Positions 10,421 to 20,918 of a DNA stretch of 64,000 nt are shown piece by piece (the stretch's first letter is position 1; every line of letters starts with the position of its first letter). The stretch spans positions 62,001 through 126,000 of the forward strand of contig CAWGCL010000011.1 of NCBI GenBank assembly GCA_963820995.1. The letters run 5' to 3'. Position numbers and translations under genes: made by a program. The stretch is from JAGTVG01 sp963820995 (GTDB lineage: Bacteria; Bacteroidota; Bacteroidia; Cytophagales; Cyclobacteriaceae). The notes below the pieces were generated by a model, which ran no database searches, had not been told where the DNA came from, and saw nothing but the letters and a program-made list of their open reading frames with translations.

Positions 10421-12114
10421 ATGAAAGCCGAAAATTGGGTCATTGGAAAGCATAGTTGGATAATGGGCATTTTGATATCCGCCCTTTTATTGATTTCGGG
10501 ATGTGAGAAGGGAAATAAAACCCAGGAAGGATCCGGAGAAACAAGTAATATGGAAATGCCACCAGAAGGGAATGATTCTTTCATTGATATCACGGGACCA
10601 GCAGGAGTTAATTTCAAGCATACTATTGGAGATCATCATTTAAGTAACCTGGTGGAATCAGTCGGTGGGGGAGCAGCTTTCTTTGACTATGACCAGGATG
10701 GATATCTCGACCTGTATCTCGTGAATGGGGCTCATAATAGTGACTTGAGCGCTAAGGATGAGGAATTGGAATATAAGCCTGTTAATGAATTATACAGGAA
10801 TCTCGGAGATGGTACATTCGAAGAGGTCACGAAAACGGCGAAGGTCGGTGATGATGGATATGGAATGGGGGTGACAATAGGCGATTTCAATAATGATGGC
10901 TACCCTGATATCTATGTGAGTAATTACGGACCAAACAAATTGTATCGAAATAAAGGAGATGGCACCTTTGAGGATATAGGAAAAAAGGCAGGAGTCGATG
11001 GTAATGAAACAAGCGTTGGTGCGGTTTGGTTTGATTATGACAATGATGGCCATCTCGATCTCTATGTTGGGAATTACATAAAGTTTGATCCGGAATATGA
11101 ATATTATTATGCACCGGATGGATTTCCAGGTCCAATGGCATATGACGGTCAGCCTGATCGTCTATACCACAATAATGGCGACGGCACCTTTGAGGACTAT
11201 ACCGAGCAAATGGGGATCTTTAATCCTGAAGGCAGGGCTATGGGTGTTGGATCGGCAGATTATAATAACGATGGCTGGATGGATATTTATGTGGCAAATG
11301 ACCATATGGTAAATTATTTGTATGAAAACCAGGGTGGGAAAAGTTTAAAGATGTTGGTGTGGCTACAGGTACTGCATTTAACCAGGTAGGAGAGGCTACC
11401 ATTAGTATGTCTGTTGACTTTGCGGATTTTAATGGTGATGGACTGCTTGACCTTTTTGTTTCGGATGATGGATATTGCTCACTTTTTGCCAACCAGGGGG
11501 ATAACGTTTTCAATGAGATGTCCTACCACGCTGGAATTGCCCAGGCTAGCGGTCAGCATGTGGGTTGGGCTACTGCTTTTATTGATTTCGATAATGATGG
11601 CGATAAAGATATATTTAAGGTAAATGGAGAATTGAAGCACTTATACGGACAGGAAGATCAACTCTTTGAAAATGTGGATGTCGAAAAATTCAATGATATA
11701 TCTGTAGAGAGCGGGCCCCATTTCCAGCAGGAAAAGGTAAGTCGTGGTGCTTGTTTTGGTGATTATGATAATGACGGAGATATCGATGTTTATATAGTGA
11801 ACCTGGATGATTATGGGATATTGCTTAGAAATGATGCCGGAAATAAGAATAATTGGTTGATCTTACACCTCAAAGGTACTGAAAGCAACCGGGACGCCAT
11901 TGGCGCTCGTGTAAAAGTAACAGTAAATGGTGTGGCCCAGATTGATCAGAAAAAAGGCGGATGCGGTTACCTTTCACAAAATGATCCCAGGTTGCATTTT
12001 GGTCTTGGGGCTGCAGAAATAGTCGAAAAGATTGAAGTTATGTGGCCTGCCGGGAAAGTGCAGGTCTTAGAGAATGTAGATGCAAATCAAATTATGGTTA
12101 TCGAAGAGGACTGA
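10421..12114 (+). CDS. CRTAC1-type lipoprotein: FG-GAP/VCBS repeats with ASPIC/UnbV domain (frameshifted)
   Basis: About 564 residues. A signal with lipobox (LLLISGC, Cys28) makes it an exported lipoprotein. At least six FG-GAP/VCBS blades carry calcium-binding loops of the form DYDQDGYLDLY, DFNNDGYPDIY, DYDNDGHLDLY, DYNNDGWMDIY, DFNGDGLLDLF and DFDNDGDKDIF. The C-terminus is an ASPIC/UnbV domain (RDAIGARVKVTVNG and HFGLGAAEIVEKIEVMWPAG). A single-base deletion in the A run near 11342 breaks the frame: GGKSLKML should read GGKKFKDVGVATG. It is the first gene of the tight operon 10421-20834, with 11 bases to the next start. The domain calls are secure; no enzymatic role is known. Confidence 0.88.
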
Positions 12115-12125
12115 TGTGAAGGAAG

Positions 12126-13581
12126 ATGAAGATAACAAGTAAAATAGGAATAATTGCCATATTCCTGGTAGCTCTGGCCACCGGTATTTTCTGGCTTGAA
12201 CCGGATTCGCGATTGGAAAAAGGGATGGTCATTGTTACTGCTGTCCCAGCTGCCACTAATTTGACTCAAGGGGCGCTGGGTGCCGACAACAGGTATATCC
12301 AGGGGGCACAGATCATCGCCTTGAAAATGGATCCCGCGGTGAAAATGGCTGAACCTGAGCTTTTAACTGAGGAATTCTATTCTGCCCGTGCACCTGAGAT
12401 CTCTTATAATGGAGAAAAAATGGCCTTTTCAGGACAGAAGAGCCAGGGCGATACTTGGAATATATATTCAATGGACCTTATGTCTCTTGAGGTTTCCCAA
12501 ATAACATTTAGCAATGAAAATTGCACTGATCCAACTTGGTTGCCCGATGGAAGGATAGCTTTCTCTATGGAGAACGAGGATGTATTAGCGGGTCCGGTTC
12601 ACAGATTGTATGTATGTGAACAGGATGGTAAAGATTTGAAGCAATTGACTTTTAATCCAAATTCATCGTTTGCCTCCTCAGTTTTCCAGGATGGTCGGAT
12701 TATTGTATTAGATGAGCAGAAATTTCCGCAAAGCAGTAGGCGAAAACTGATGGCTTTGCGTATTGACGGAACTAAATCCGAATTGTTTTACGAAAGCGAG
12801 CGGGAAGCAGAGGTAATTGGGAAAGTATGGGAAGCCGGCGAAAATGTATATTTCATCGAAAAGGACCATCAGAATTCTAAGAAAGCCAGTCTGGTTTCGG
12901 TGAACCAGGGACATCCTCTTAGTTCATTCAATAATCTAACTGAAAATATTACAGGAGAGTTTAATTCTTTATCTCCGGGTACTGATGGACATATGTTTGT
13001 TTCTTACAGGGAAAATGAAGATCAGACATTTGGATTGCGTACTTTCGATCTTACAAAACAGGAATTAACGGAAGTAAAATATTCAAATCCCGAATTTCAT
13101 ATTATAGAACCGGTATTGATTAAGTGTACGTAAGGTTCCTATGAAACTGCCGGAGATTGTTGATGAGTCCAAAGATAAAGGCAGGCTATTATGCCTCAAT
13201 GTGGATCTTTCAATGGATGGTAATGGATCTTTAATGGAGGATAGCAGGAAGGCTGCAAAGGTTCAAATATTTGATTTAAATGAGATGATCGGTGAAGTGC
13301 CGGTTGAGGCAGATGGTTCATTTTATATCGAAATTGATGCTGATATTCCTGTACGCTTTCAGACTGTAGATGATCAGGGTGAGGTTCTCCGGGGGCCATC
13401 TTCCTGGATCTGGGTCAGGCCGAACGAAAAAAGAAGTTGCATAGGATGTCATGAAGATCGTGAACTTTCACCGGATAATAAGGTTCCCGACGCATTATAT
13501 GCCGGAATGACAAAACTCCCGAAAGGAGATAGAACTGAGGCGATAAAAATTAATGGAAAGGAGAAGCGTGATGAAGAGTAG
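12126..13581 (+). CDS. exported PD40 beta-propeller with one haem-c site, HzsA-like (frameshifted)
   Basis: About 484 residues. A membrane-spanning or signal segment at 7-24 is followed by a TolB-like propeller (ARAPEISYNGEKMAFSGQ, DPTWLPDGRIAFS). A beta domain follows, then the motif SCIGCHEDREL, a CxxCH covalent haem-c site. The combination of propeller, the phrase RGPSSWIWVRPNEKRSCIGCHE and a single haem resembles proteins related to the hydrazine synthase alpha subunit. That relation is by pattern only and implies no hydrazine chemistry. An extra T near 13125 breaks the frame; removing it gives EPVLIKVRKVPMKLPEIVDES. The last 11 bases overlap the next gene, indicating coupled translation. 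Confidence 0.65.
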
Positions 13582-15597
13582 GATCGGACGAAAAATACTT
13601 TTAATTGGCATACCCTTGACTTTCCATAAGTATTATATTTTATGCTGGCCATAAATGGGGACTTCAGCATGCCAAATATATGACCGGAGGCGCGCCCCAC
13701 CCAGCCAATTGTTTTTCCTGTCATGCATACCTGGACCAGGATTCCAAAATAGCTGGTTTCCTGGATAAAGAATATATTTCTCCTTTCAAATTGAAGGTTA
13801 CACCAAATGGCAAAGATCTCCTGATCACCGCACATGAGCGAAATCATCTCATTATTTATGATTTAGAAAATAAAAAAATAAAAGCAAGTATACCGGTTGG
13901 GATATGGCCTCATAGCATTGCGTTGGATAAAAATGGAACCAAAGCTTATGTCAGTAATCATTGGTCTATGAATATATCTGTCGTCGACCTTTCAGCACAG
14001 AAAGTCATAAGCACAATTGAAGTTGGGTCCGGCCCATCTGATCTGGTAGTAGACAATAAAGGAGAATTTCTCTATGTGAATAATAGCTTTGACGGGAACC
14101 TCTCTATCATCGAGTTGTCAGACGAAAAGGAAGTTAGAAGGATCCCTACAGGTAATTTTCCAATAGGGATCGATATTTCTCCTGATGGTAAAAAAGTTTT
14201 TGTAACACATCGTCGCTCAGTTTCGGTTCCTTTCAGAAAACCACCCATAACTGAAGTAGCCATAATAGATACTAAGTATAAGCGGATTACGGAAAGGAAA
14301 GAAATGCATTCTGCCCATATTATGGAGAACATTTCTTTTACTCCTTCCGGTGATCTGGCCATTTTTACCCTGATCAGACCAAAAAACCTGGTTCCTTCAA
14401 CCCAGATCGAGAAAGGCTGGATGATCACTGAAGGGATAGGGATTATTGAAACTGGTGAGAATGGCAAGGTTGCTCAATTGCTCCTGGATGAACCAAACCG
14501 GTATTTTCCGGATCCTTATGATGTGGTGATCTCTCCACGATGGGAAGAAAGCTTTTGTTTCCCATGCTGGTGTCGATTATATCTCAGTTCTTGATGTTGA
14601 TGCTTTGCGTAAAATTCTTTCTGAAAGTACAGAAGAGCAACTTTCCCTGTACGCAAATCATCTGGGGATGAGTTCCAGGTTTGTTATCGATCGTATTGAA
14701 ACAGGGCCAAATCCTAAAGGCATGGCTGTTTCTCCTGATGGATCCAATATATATATCGCGGAGAGATTTGCCGACCGGGTGTCTGTATTGGATGTTCAAT
14801 CCCTGGAAATTAAAGATCACCTGGACTTGGGTGGCCCAAAAACAACAACTTTGGTGCGACAAGGGGGTAGGTTATTCTTTAACGCAGGGCGTACTTTCCA
14901 GAATCAGTACAGTTGTTCTACCTGTCATCCGGATGGAAGTGAGGATGGATTGACCTATGATCTTACCGGAACTGGCAGGGACCTTGAAAATACAATCACC
15001 TTGCGTGAATTAAGCAATACTTCTCCCTTCAAATGGAATGGGAAAAATGTGAGTGTGTATATGCAGTGTGGCATGCGTTTTTCGAAGTTTGTTACACGCA
15101 CTGAATCTTTCAACCCTGAAGAATTAAATGCTGTGGTCGCATTTATGTTCCAGAAACTTGAGAATCCCCCTAATGTACAACAACTTCCGGATGGTAGGTT
15201 GACGGAACCCCAGGAAAGAGGACGCGTCATATTTGAAAGAACAATGACCAATGATGGCCGGGAGATCCCCGATAAAGACAGGTGTATAACTTGTCATCCG
15301 CCTCCATATTTTACAGACCGGTCCCTGACCGATGTTGGCTCAAGCTTTGAAACTGACAGGGAAGAATATTTTGATACGCCAAAATTGAATAATATTGCAG
15401 AAACTGCTCCTTATTTGCATGATGGCAGGGCAAAAACCCTGGAAGAAATATGGACGGTCTATGCAGAGAAAGATACCCATGGGTATATAAATGATTTGAC
15501 AAAACAGGAACTTAATGATCTTATTGAATATCTGAAAAGTATTGGGCCTGCACATACTTATAAAGGATTAGATACTAAATATGCAAATTATGAATAG
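13571..15597 (+). CDS. YVTN beta-propeller fused to di-haem cytochrome c peroxidase/MauG-like domain (frameshifted)
   Basis: About 675 residues. The start at 13571 overlaps the upstream stop and gives a membrane anchor (RKILLIGIPLTF). There are three CxxCH haem-c sites: CFSCH near the N-terminus, then CSTCH and CITCH in the C-terminal third. Between them is a YVTN/YncE-type propeller (IPVGIWPHSIALDKNGTKAY, VGSGPSDLVVDNKGEFLYVN, IPTGNFPIGIDISPDGKKVF). The C-terminal third has the CCP/MauG pattern DTPKLNNIAETAPYLHDGRA. An indel near 13623 and an inserted C near 14536 (CCACGATGG for CCAGATGG) break the frame; corrected, it reads ISPDGKKAFVSHAGVDYISVLD. It probably carries out electron transfer or oxidation outside the cytoplasm. 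The exact reaction is not predictable. Confidence 0.82.
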
Positions 15598-16786
15598 ATA
15601 CCTCAGACAACATCTGAAGATAATAATTGTCGCCGTGATCTTTATTTCAGGCGGCCTATTGCTGGGTTTTAATTTGAAGGATGTAAATCATAAACCTGAA
15701 GATAGTAATTTCAGTGCTTTTGAAAATTCAAGCACCAATAGATCTGTTCATTTAGAAAAGGAAGCTCAGGAATTGAAAATTTATGACACCTGGACACATT
15801 ATACAACAAAGCAAGGCCTGCCATCAGATAAAATCAATTGTGTCCGCGTGGATGGTGACCGGCTTTGGATTGGAACAGATAAAGGCCTGGCATTAATGGA
15901 GGGCAATGAAATATCCAAAGTGTATACCAAAGAGGATGGACTTGCGCACCATAATGTGGTTAGTGTAGAGGTCAGTCCAACAACCGGTGATATATGGGTC
16001 GGAACGATGGGTGGGTTAAACCGACTTTCTGCTGGCAAATTCGAAACCTTCAACCAGTTCAATAGTGGAATGCCCAACGATGTTGTTTACCAGGTTTATT
16101 GTGTGGATAAATATGTTTGGGTTGCTACAGGAGGTGGTGCAGGATGTTATGATATATATAATAAGCAGTGGGAAATATTTACAGAGCAAAATGCACCGAT
16201 GCATGAACCATGGACATATGGAATTTCCGGAGGTGATGGAAAAGTTTACATAGCTGCCTGGGGTGGAGGTGTTATCGAGTATGAAATGGAAACAGGCCAA
16301 ATGAGGGATTATGTAGACCCGGATGAAGAGATGGAAATTGACCTCTTCCCTGACGACGGTATTGTGCATGATATTACGACCGGATCATCATATTCAGAAG
16401 GTATCTTATGGATAGGGACTTATTTTGGCATGAGCCGTTATGATGGGGCCCGATGGAAAGGATATTTTGACCATGATAGTGGATTAGCAAGTAATTTTAT
16501 AAACTTCACTAAAGCCCAGGGTAAAGCGGTATGGTTATGCACTGATAATGGTCTGAGTAATTTTAACGGGGAAACCTGGATCACATACAGGCCTGTAGAA
16601 AACAGTAAAAAAGGTGAAGTGATTGTAACTAAGGGAGAATCTAAAAAAACCATAATTACCGGGAGCACCATATCACATAATTTTTTATGGGGCATGGACT
16701 TTCAGGATGATATTGTATGGATAGCTTCTGCTAAGGGATTGAGTAAGGGTGAAGCATCCGGAAAACTAATGGCAAAAGCAGATTAA
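15581..16786 (+). CDS. exported two-component-regulator-type propeller protein (Reg_prop)
   Basis: 401 residues, intact. An N-terminal membrane segment (IIIVAVIFISGGLLLGF) is followed by Reg_prop blades of the kind found in the sensor part of hybrid two-component systems: WTHYTTKQGLPSDKINCVRVDGDRLWIGTDKGLALM, DIWVGTMGGLNRL, YVWVATGGGAGCYD, ILWIGTYFGMSRYDG, AVWLCTDNGLSNFNG. No histidine kinase or DNA-binding domain follows, so it is a free-standing propeller. The start overlaps the end of the cytochrome gene by 17 bases; a second ATG at 15590 is also possible. In this operon it is the third consecutive exported propeller. Ligand unknown. Confidence 0.78.
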   Translation: MQIMNRYLRQHLKIIIVAVIFISGGLLLGFNLKDVNHKPEDSNFSAFENSSTNRSVHLEKEAQELKIYDTWTHYTTKQGLPSDKINCVRVDGDRLWIGTDKGLALMEGNEISKVYTKEDGLAHHNVVSVEVSPTTGDIWVGTMGGLNRLSAGKFETFNQFNSGMPNDVVYQVYCVDKYVWVATGGGAGCYDIYNKQWEIFTEQNAPMHEPWTYGISGGDGKVYIAAWGGGVIEYEMETGQMRDYVDPDEEMEIDLFPDDGIVHDITTGSSYSEGILWIGTYFGMSRYDGARWKGYFDHDSGLASNFINFTKAQGKAVWLCTDNGLSNFNGETWITYRPVENSKKGEVIVTKGESKKTIITGSTISHNFLWGMDFQDDIVWIASAKGLSKGEASGKLMAKAD

Positions 16787-16818
16787 ATTAAGAACGAAAA
16801 AAAATTAAATTAGAAAAG

Positions 16819-17397
16819 ATGATAGAGACACAGAAATTATTGATCGATCTGGAAAATCTTACAGATGGCGAAAAGGAAGAGATGATGAAACTTGGCATTT
16901 TATCCGAATCTAACCGGTTTAAAGCATATAAATACCCCGAAGTCCATTTGGATAGACCCCCGATCGAAAAATTTGCCGTTCATGCACCAAGTGTGATCAA
17001 TGAAGCATACGATTATAAGAAGCCATCTTCATTTTCAAGAGCCTTGCGACTTGATTTTGGCGAGTATAAGGTATTGTTGATATCTGGTACAGCCAGTGTG
17101 AATGAAGAAGGCAAACCAGAACATATAGGTGATTTTAAGGCTCAGCAATGGAGAACTTATAGAAATATTACAAATCTTCTGAAAGCCGAGGATATGACAT
17201 GGCATGATGTTGTCAGGACTACCAATTATCTCCGAGATATTGAAAGAGATTATACCGAGTTTAATAAGATCAGAACTTCATTCTATCATTGGCTTGGCTT
17301 GGATCCGCTTCCTGCAAGTACAGGAATACAGGCACGACTTTGCTGGGAAACTCTATTGGTGGAAATTGAAGCCATTGCAATCAGTAAATCTAACTAA
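16819..17397 (+). CDS. RidA/YjgF superfamily protein
   Basis: 192 residues, intact, with no signal peptide, so cytoplasmic. The C-terminal ~125 residues match the RidA/YjgF fold (VLLISGTASVNEEGKPEHIGDFKAQQWRTYRNITNLLKAEDMTWHDVVRTTNYLRD and PASTGIQARLCWETLLVEIEAIAI). An extra ~60-residue N-terminal part precedes it, so it is longer than the usual ~130-residue imine deaminases. The SGTAS...HIGDFKAQ pattern also recalls chorismatases of the FkbO/Hyg5 type, which share this fold but are about twice as long. The gene sits 6 bases before a binding-protein gene and two genes before a DAHP synthase. Imine deaminase, or a chorismate-related activity, are both possible. Confidence 0.72.
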   Translation: MIETQKLLIDLENLTDGEKEEMMKLGILSESNRFKAYKYPEVHLDRPPIEKFAVHAPSVINEAYDYKKPSSFSRALRLDFGEYKVLLISGTASVNEEGKPEHIGDFKAQQWRTYRNITNLLKAEDMTWHDVVRTTNYLRDIERDYTEFNKIRTSFYHWLGLDPLPASTGIQARLCWETLLVEIEAIAISKSN

Positions 17398-17403
17398 AAA
17401 ACT

Positions 17404-18753
17404 ATGACCGGACGATATACGATCATTCTTGCGTTTATAACTTGTTTTCTTCTTATTGACCAGGCTGCTCTAAAAGCACAGGGATATAAAGAGAAAGAGG
17501 AAAAAAAGGAGCAGAATTATGGAAATACGCCGGATGAGATCTTCCCATTCAGCAGGTTCCAGGATCCATATAAACGGTATTTCGTATATCCGCCACAACA
17601 ATACCTCGGTCCTAACCGTGATAAACCGGAACCAACCGATCTTGAGGAAGTCCGTATAGGATTTCTTGGACCCATGGAAGGATCATATATTATTGATTAT
17701 GGTACCCAAATGCTGCAGGGTGCAACCCTATCTATAGAAGAAGCCAATGCGAAGGGCGGATATAAAGGGCTTCCTTATGTTATAATGCCACATAATGATG
17801 TAGGATTGTGGGGTGCTGCTGCGAATGAAGTAGTAAAAATGGATGATGAGAAGGTATGGGCTATTTTGGGGACTATTGACGATATCAATACGCATGTGGC
17901 ACTGCGGGTTGCGCTTAAGGTAGAAATTCCCATGATCAATACAGGCGACCCGGATCCTACCCTCACCGAAACAAATATTCCCTGGTTGCTCCGTTGCATT
18001 AGTGATGACAGACAAAGTAGTTATGCTCTTGCAACTTACATGTACCAGGTAAAAGGATTAAAAAGGGCAGCCGTCTTGAGGACGAATAGCCGGTATGGTC
18101 GTGTTGGCACCGGTGAGTTCAAGGCGACTTCTGAAAGAATGGGATATCCGGTATTGTTTGAACTTCGATTTACGGATGGAGAAACAGATTTCAGAGGACA
18201 ACTTGAAAATATTAAAAAGTCATCTGCTGATGCTGTTGTGTTATGGGGGAATCCTAAGGAACTTGGTATGATCGTTAGACAAATGAAGGAATTGGGTATG
18301 GAACACCCTGTTTTTGCCTGTGACAGGCTTGTTGATCCTAAGTTTATTGAATATGCTGGTGAAGAAAATATAGAAGGTATAGTGTCAACGAAACAGTATA
18401 AGCCAGACATGAATGATCCCAAATACAGGGATTTTCACAATGCTTATGTTAAGCGTTTTGAAATGGAACCAGATGTGTTTGCAGCTCATGCCTATGATGG
18501 AATGAACATAGTTATAAAATCCATTGAAATTTCAGGATTGAATCGCGCGAAGATCAGGGATGTAATGTTGGATCTTGAGACTTTTCAGGGTTATGAGGGA
18601 GTTACCGGGACAATGTATTTCGATCCTTCCTGGAATGATATTGGAGAAATATTTATGGTTAAAATTGAGGAAGGAGAATTCGTGTATTTCCCCAGGCCAA
18701 AATTTAAATCAGAGAAGGCAAGCAGTAGTGTTAAAGATGTTTCAGATAAATAA
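17404..18753 (+). CDS. periplasmic binding protein, Leu/Ile/Val-type (Peripla_BP_6)
   Basis: 449 residues, intact. Signal peptide at 1-25 (ILAFITCFLLIDQAALKAQG). After a charged linker comes a type I periplasmic-binding fold: VRIGFLGPMEGSYIIDYGTQMLQGATLSIEEANAKGG, then NDVGLWGAAANEVVKM, AAVLRTNSRYGRVG, and VFAAHAYDGMNIVIKSIE near the end. Such proteins normally hand amino acids or related small molecules to an ABC permease or act as sensors. No permease or ATPase gene lies in this operon. A second member follows at 19658. The tail (PRPKFKSEKASSSVKDVSDK) is a polar extension. Ligand unknown. Confidence 0.85.
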   Translation: MTGRYTIILAFITCFLLIDQAALKAQGYKEKEEKKEQNYGNTPDEIFPFSRFQDPYKRYFVYPPQQYLGPNRDKPEPTDLEEVRIGFLGPMEGSYIIDYGTQMLQGATLSIEEANAKGGYKGLPYVIMPHNDVGLWGAAANEVVKMDDEKVWAILGTIDDINTHVALRVALKVEIPMINTGDPDPTLTETNIPWLLRCISDDRQSSYALATYMYQVKGLKRAAVLRTNSRYGRVGTGEFKATSERMGYPVLFELRFTDGETDFRGQLENIKKSSADAVVLWGNPKELGMIVRQMKELGMEHPVFACDRLVDPKFIEYAGEENIEGIVSTKQYKPDMNDPKYRDFHNAYVKRFEMEPDVFAAHAYDGMNIVIKSIEISGLNRAKIRDVMLDLETFQGYEGVTGTMYFDPSWNDIGEIFMVKIEEGEFVYFPRPKFKSEKASSSVKDVSDK

Positions 18754-18761
18754 TTCGGTCC

Positions 18762-19643
18762 ATGGAAAATGAAAGTTGTAGTACGGATCAGTGGAACTTT
18801 GATACCTTAGCATATCAAAAGGCTGGCAGACATAATAATCCTTCAGGAACGGTTATCGATATTAATGGTGTAAAAATTGGTGGTAAGGAGATCGTAATAA
18901 TGGCTGGTCCATGTGCCGTTGAAAGTGAAGATCAACTTCTAACTATAGCAAATGCGGTGCAGGATATGGGGGGAAATATTCTGCGGGGTGGGGCGTTCAA
19001 ACCCCGTTCATCACCATACAGCTTCCAGGGACTTGAGGAAGAAGGCCTTAAATTATTGAAAAAGGCCCGGCAACAGACAGGCTTACCTATCATTACTGAG
19101 GTAATGGATACCCGCATGGTTGAAATGGTCTGCGCTTATGCAGATATATTGCAGGTGGGTTCCCGAAATATGCAGAATTTCCCCCTGTTGAAGGAGGTTG
19201 GACAGTGCAGGAAGCCTGTTATGTTAAAACGGGGGATGAATGCGACCATAGATGAATATCTTATGGCTGCCGAATATATTCTGAATGGTGGTAATGAAAA
19301 TGTCATCCTGTGTGAGCGGGGTATCCGTTCATTTGAAACTTCTTACCGGAATACCCTTGACCTGAATGCTGTCCCGATGTTGAAAAAATTAAGCCACCTC
19401 CCAGTTATTGTGGATCCTAGTCATGGAACAGGCCATGCTTGGATGGTGCCTGATCTGGCAAAAGCCGCTGTGGCAGTTGGGGCTGATGGATTACTTGTAG
19501 AAGTCCATAATGATCCACTAAAGGCTTTATGCGATGGCCCACAATCACTATCCATTGACCAGTTCAAATTGATGATGAAAGATTTGAAGGTTTTATCAAA
19601 GGCCCTGGGTAGAGGATTGTACATGTCTGAGACCGCTATCTGA
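18762..19643 (+). CDS. aroF: 3-deoxy-7-phosphoheptulonate (DAHP) synthase
   Basis: 293 residues, intact. It condenses phosphoenolpyruvate and erythrose 4-phosphate, the first step of the shikimate pathway, in the cytoplasm. The sequence shows the type I-beta (KDO8PS-like) signature: MAGPCAVES at 48-55, the PEP/E4P loop GGAFKPRSSPYSFQG at 76-90, VMLKRGM at 153-159, and DPSHGTGH at 218-225. Cys51, His221 and the later Glu and Asp (LLVEVHNDP, CDG) fit the metal site. There is no fused chorismate mutase or regulatory domain. It lies 8 bases after one binding-protein gene and 14 before another, within an operon otherwise made mostly of exported redox or sensor proteins, an unusual place for it. 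Confidence 0.92.
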   Translation: MENESCSTDQWNFDTLAYQKAGRHNNPSGTVIDINGVKIGGKEIVIMAGPCAVESEDQLLTIANAVQDMGGNILRGGAFKPRSSPYSFQGLEEEGLKLLKKARQQTGLPIITEVMDTRMVEMVCAYADILQVGSRNMQNFPLLKEVGQCRKPVMLKRGMNATIDEYLMAAEYILNGGNENVILCERGIRSFETSYRNTLDLNAVPMLKKLSHLPVIVDPSHGTGHAWMVPDLAKAAVAVGADGLLVEVHNDPLKALCDGPQSLSIDQFKLMMKDLKVLSKALGRGLYMSETAI

Positions 19644-19657
19644 TCTTTATTCAAGGT

Positions 19658-20834
19658 ATGAATTCTTTTAAAACCCTCTCTCCTATACTGGCGGCCCTAA
19701 TTGTTATTTCAGGTCATGGGTATGAATGGTCCCTCAATGGGATTAGGGGGAGGAGATAAGTCATCTTTCAAAGAAAACATGGTTGTTGAACCGGGCCGTG
19801 AAAAAGATAAAATAAAGATTGGACTTCTCCTGCAAACTTCACCGGAAAAAGATATCCTTTCAATGATCAGCTATGCAGGGAGCTGAACTGGCCGTTGAGA
19901 TTGCTAATGCTCATCGTGGATATGAAGGTGATAGTTTTGAAATTGTGGTTCGCACTGCTGATGGATTGTGGGGCGCAGGCTCGAAGGCATCTGTTGATTT
20001 TGTACATGATGATAATGTGTTGGCAATAGTTACTGCAGTTGATGGCCGGAATGCCCATCTTGCTGAACAAGTTGCATCAAAATCACAGGTTGTTCAAATA
20101 GCCACGCGTGCCACCGAGGAAACCCTTTCACAAGCATACGTGCCCTGGTTTTTCAGGATCGTTCCAAATGACAGGCAGCAGGCTGATGCATTGATTGAGG
20201 AAATTTATGTTCAGCAAGAAATCAGCTATGTTTATCTTCTGAATGAGGAAGGCTATGATTATGAAAATGGGGCAGATTCATTTAAAAAACGATTGAAGAA
20301 GCGTGGATTTAAACTTTCCGGACAGTCGACTTATTCTTCCTCTAATAAAGATTTTAATGCTGATATCAAAGAGAATACAGAAGCAGTGATCGTATTCGGT
20401 TCATTCCAATCTGCTCAACCAATCCTGGATATGATCATAGATAAAAATCCCGGCATACAGGTGTTCGGATCATTAAATATGACCAATGACGGTTTGATCG
20501 GATCAAGATATACACAAGGATGTGAAGGGGGAATCTTTGTGTCATCTAAATTTTGCTTTACAACTTCTGGTCAAAAATTTAAAGATGGCTTTATGCAAAG
20601 TATGGTATGATGCCCAATCCTTCTGCCTCCTATGCTTTTGATGCCATTAATTTAATTATAGAGGCCGTAGAAAAAGCCGGTCCCGATAGACCCGGTATAA
20701 GGGATGCATTGAAAGGCATCGATTATAAAGACGCTGCAACAGGTCCAATTCGTTTCGATGATAGCGGCAATCGAATATCACCTGTTTTTTTTATTCGGTT
20801 AGTCAAAGGGCATCCTGTCCTTCTGAATCCCTGA
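19658..20834 (+). CDS. second periplasmic binding protein, Peripla_BP_6 type (frameshifted)
   Basis: About 391 residues. The start at 19658 opens a signal peptide (MNSFKTLSPILAALIVIS). The frame then shifts at about 19712 (continuing MGMNGPSMGLGGGDK and IKIGLLLQTSPEKD), at about 19870 (continuing MQGAELAVEIANAHRGYEG), and at about 20605 (continuing GMMPNPSASYAFDAINLIIEAVEKAG). The joined protein is a paralogue of the binding protein at 17404, sharing ADGLWGAGSKASVDF versus NDVGLWGAAANEVVKM and the phrase IPWLLRCISDDRQ versus VPWFFRIVPNDRQ. It is the last gene of the operon; the next gene is convergent, 84 bases away. Three breaks in one gene could mean decay, but the residues are otherwise well kept. 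Confidence 0.72.
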
Positions 20835-20918
20835 GCTACAATCCATACCATAATTCGGGCCAATGCTTCCCTGATACCAGAGATAGTTAAGCGATAATGA
20901 TCCGTTTGCCTTGCCAGT

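Noticed and set aside
12126..13581. True hydrazine synthase subunit (anammox)
   Set aside because: Only the alpha-like propeller with a single haem site is present; the beta/gamma subunits and other anammox genes are absent and the setting is Bacteroidota.
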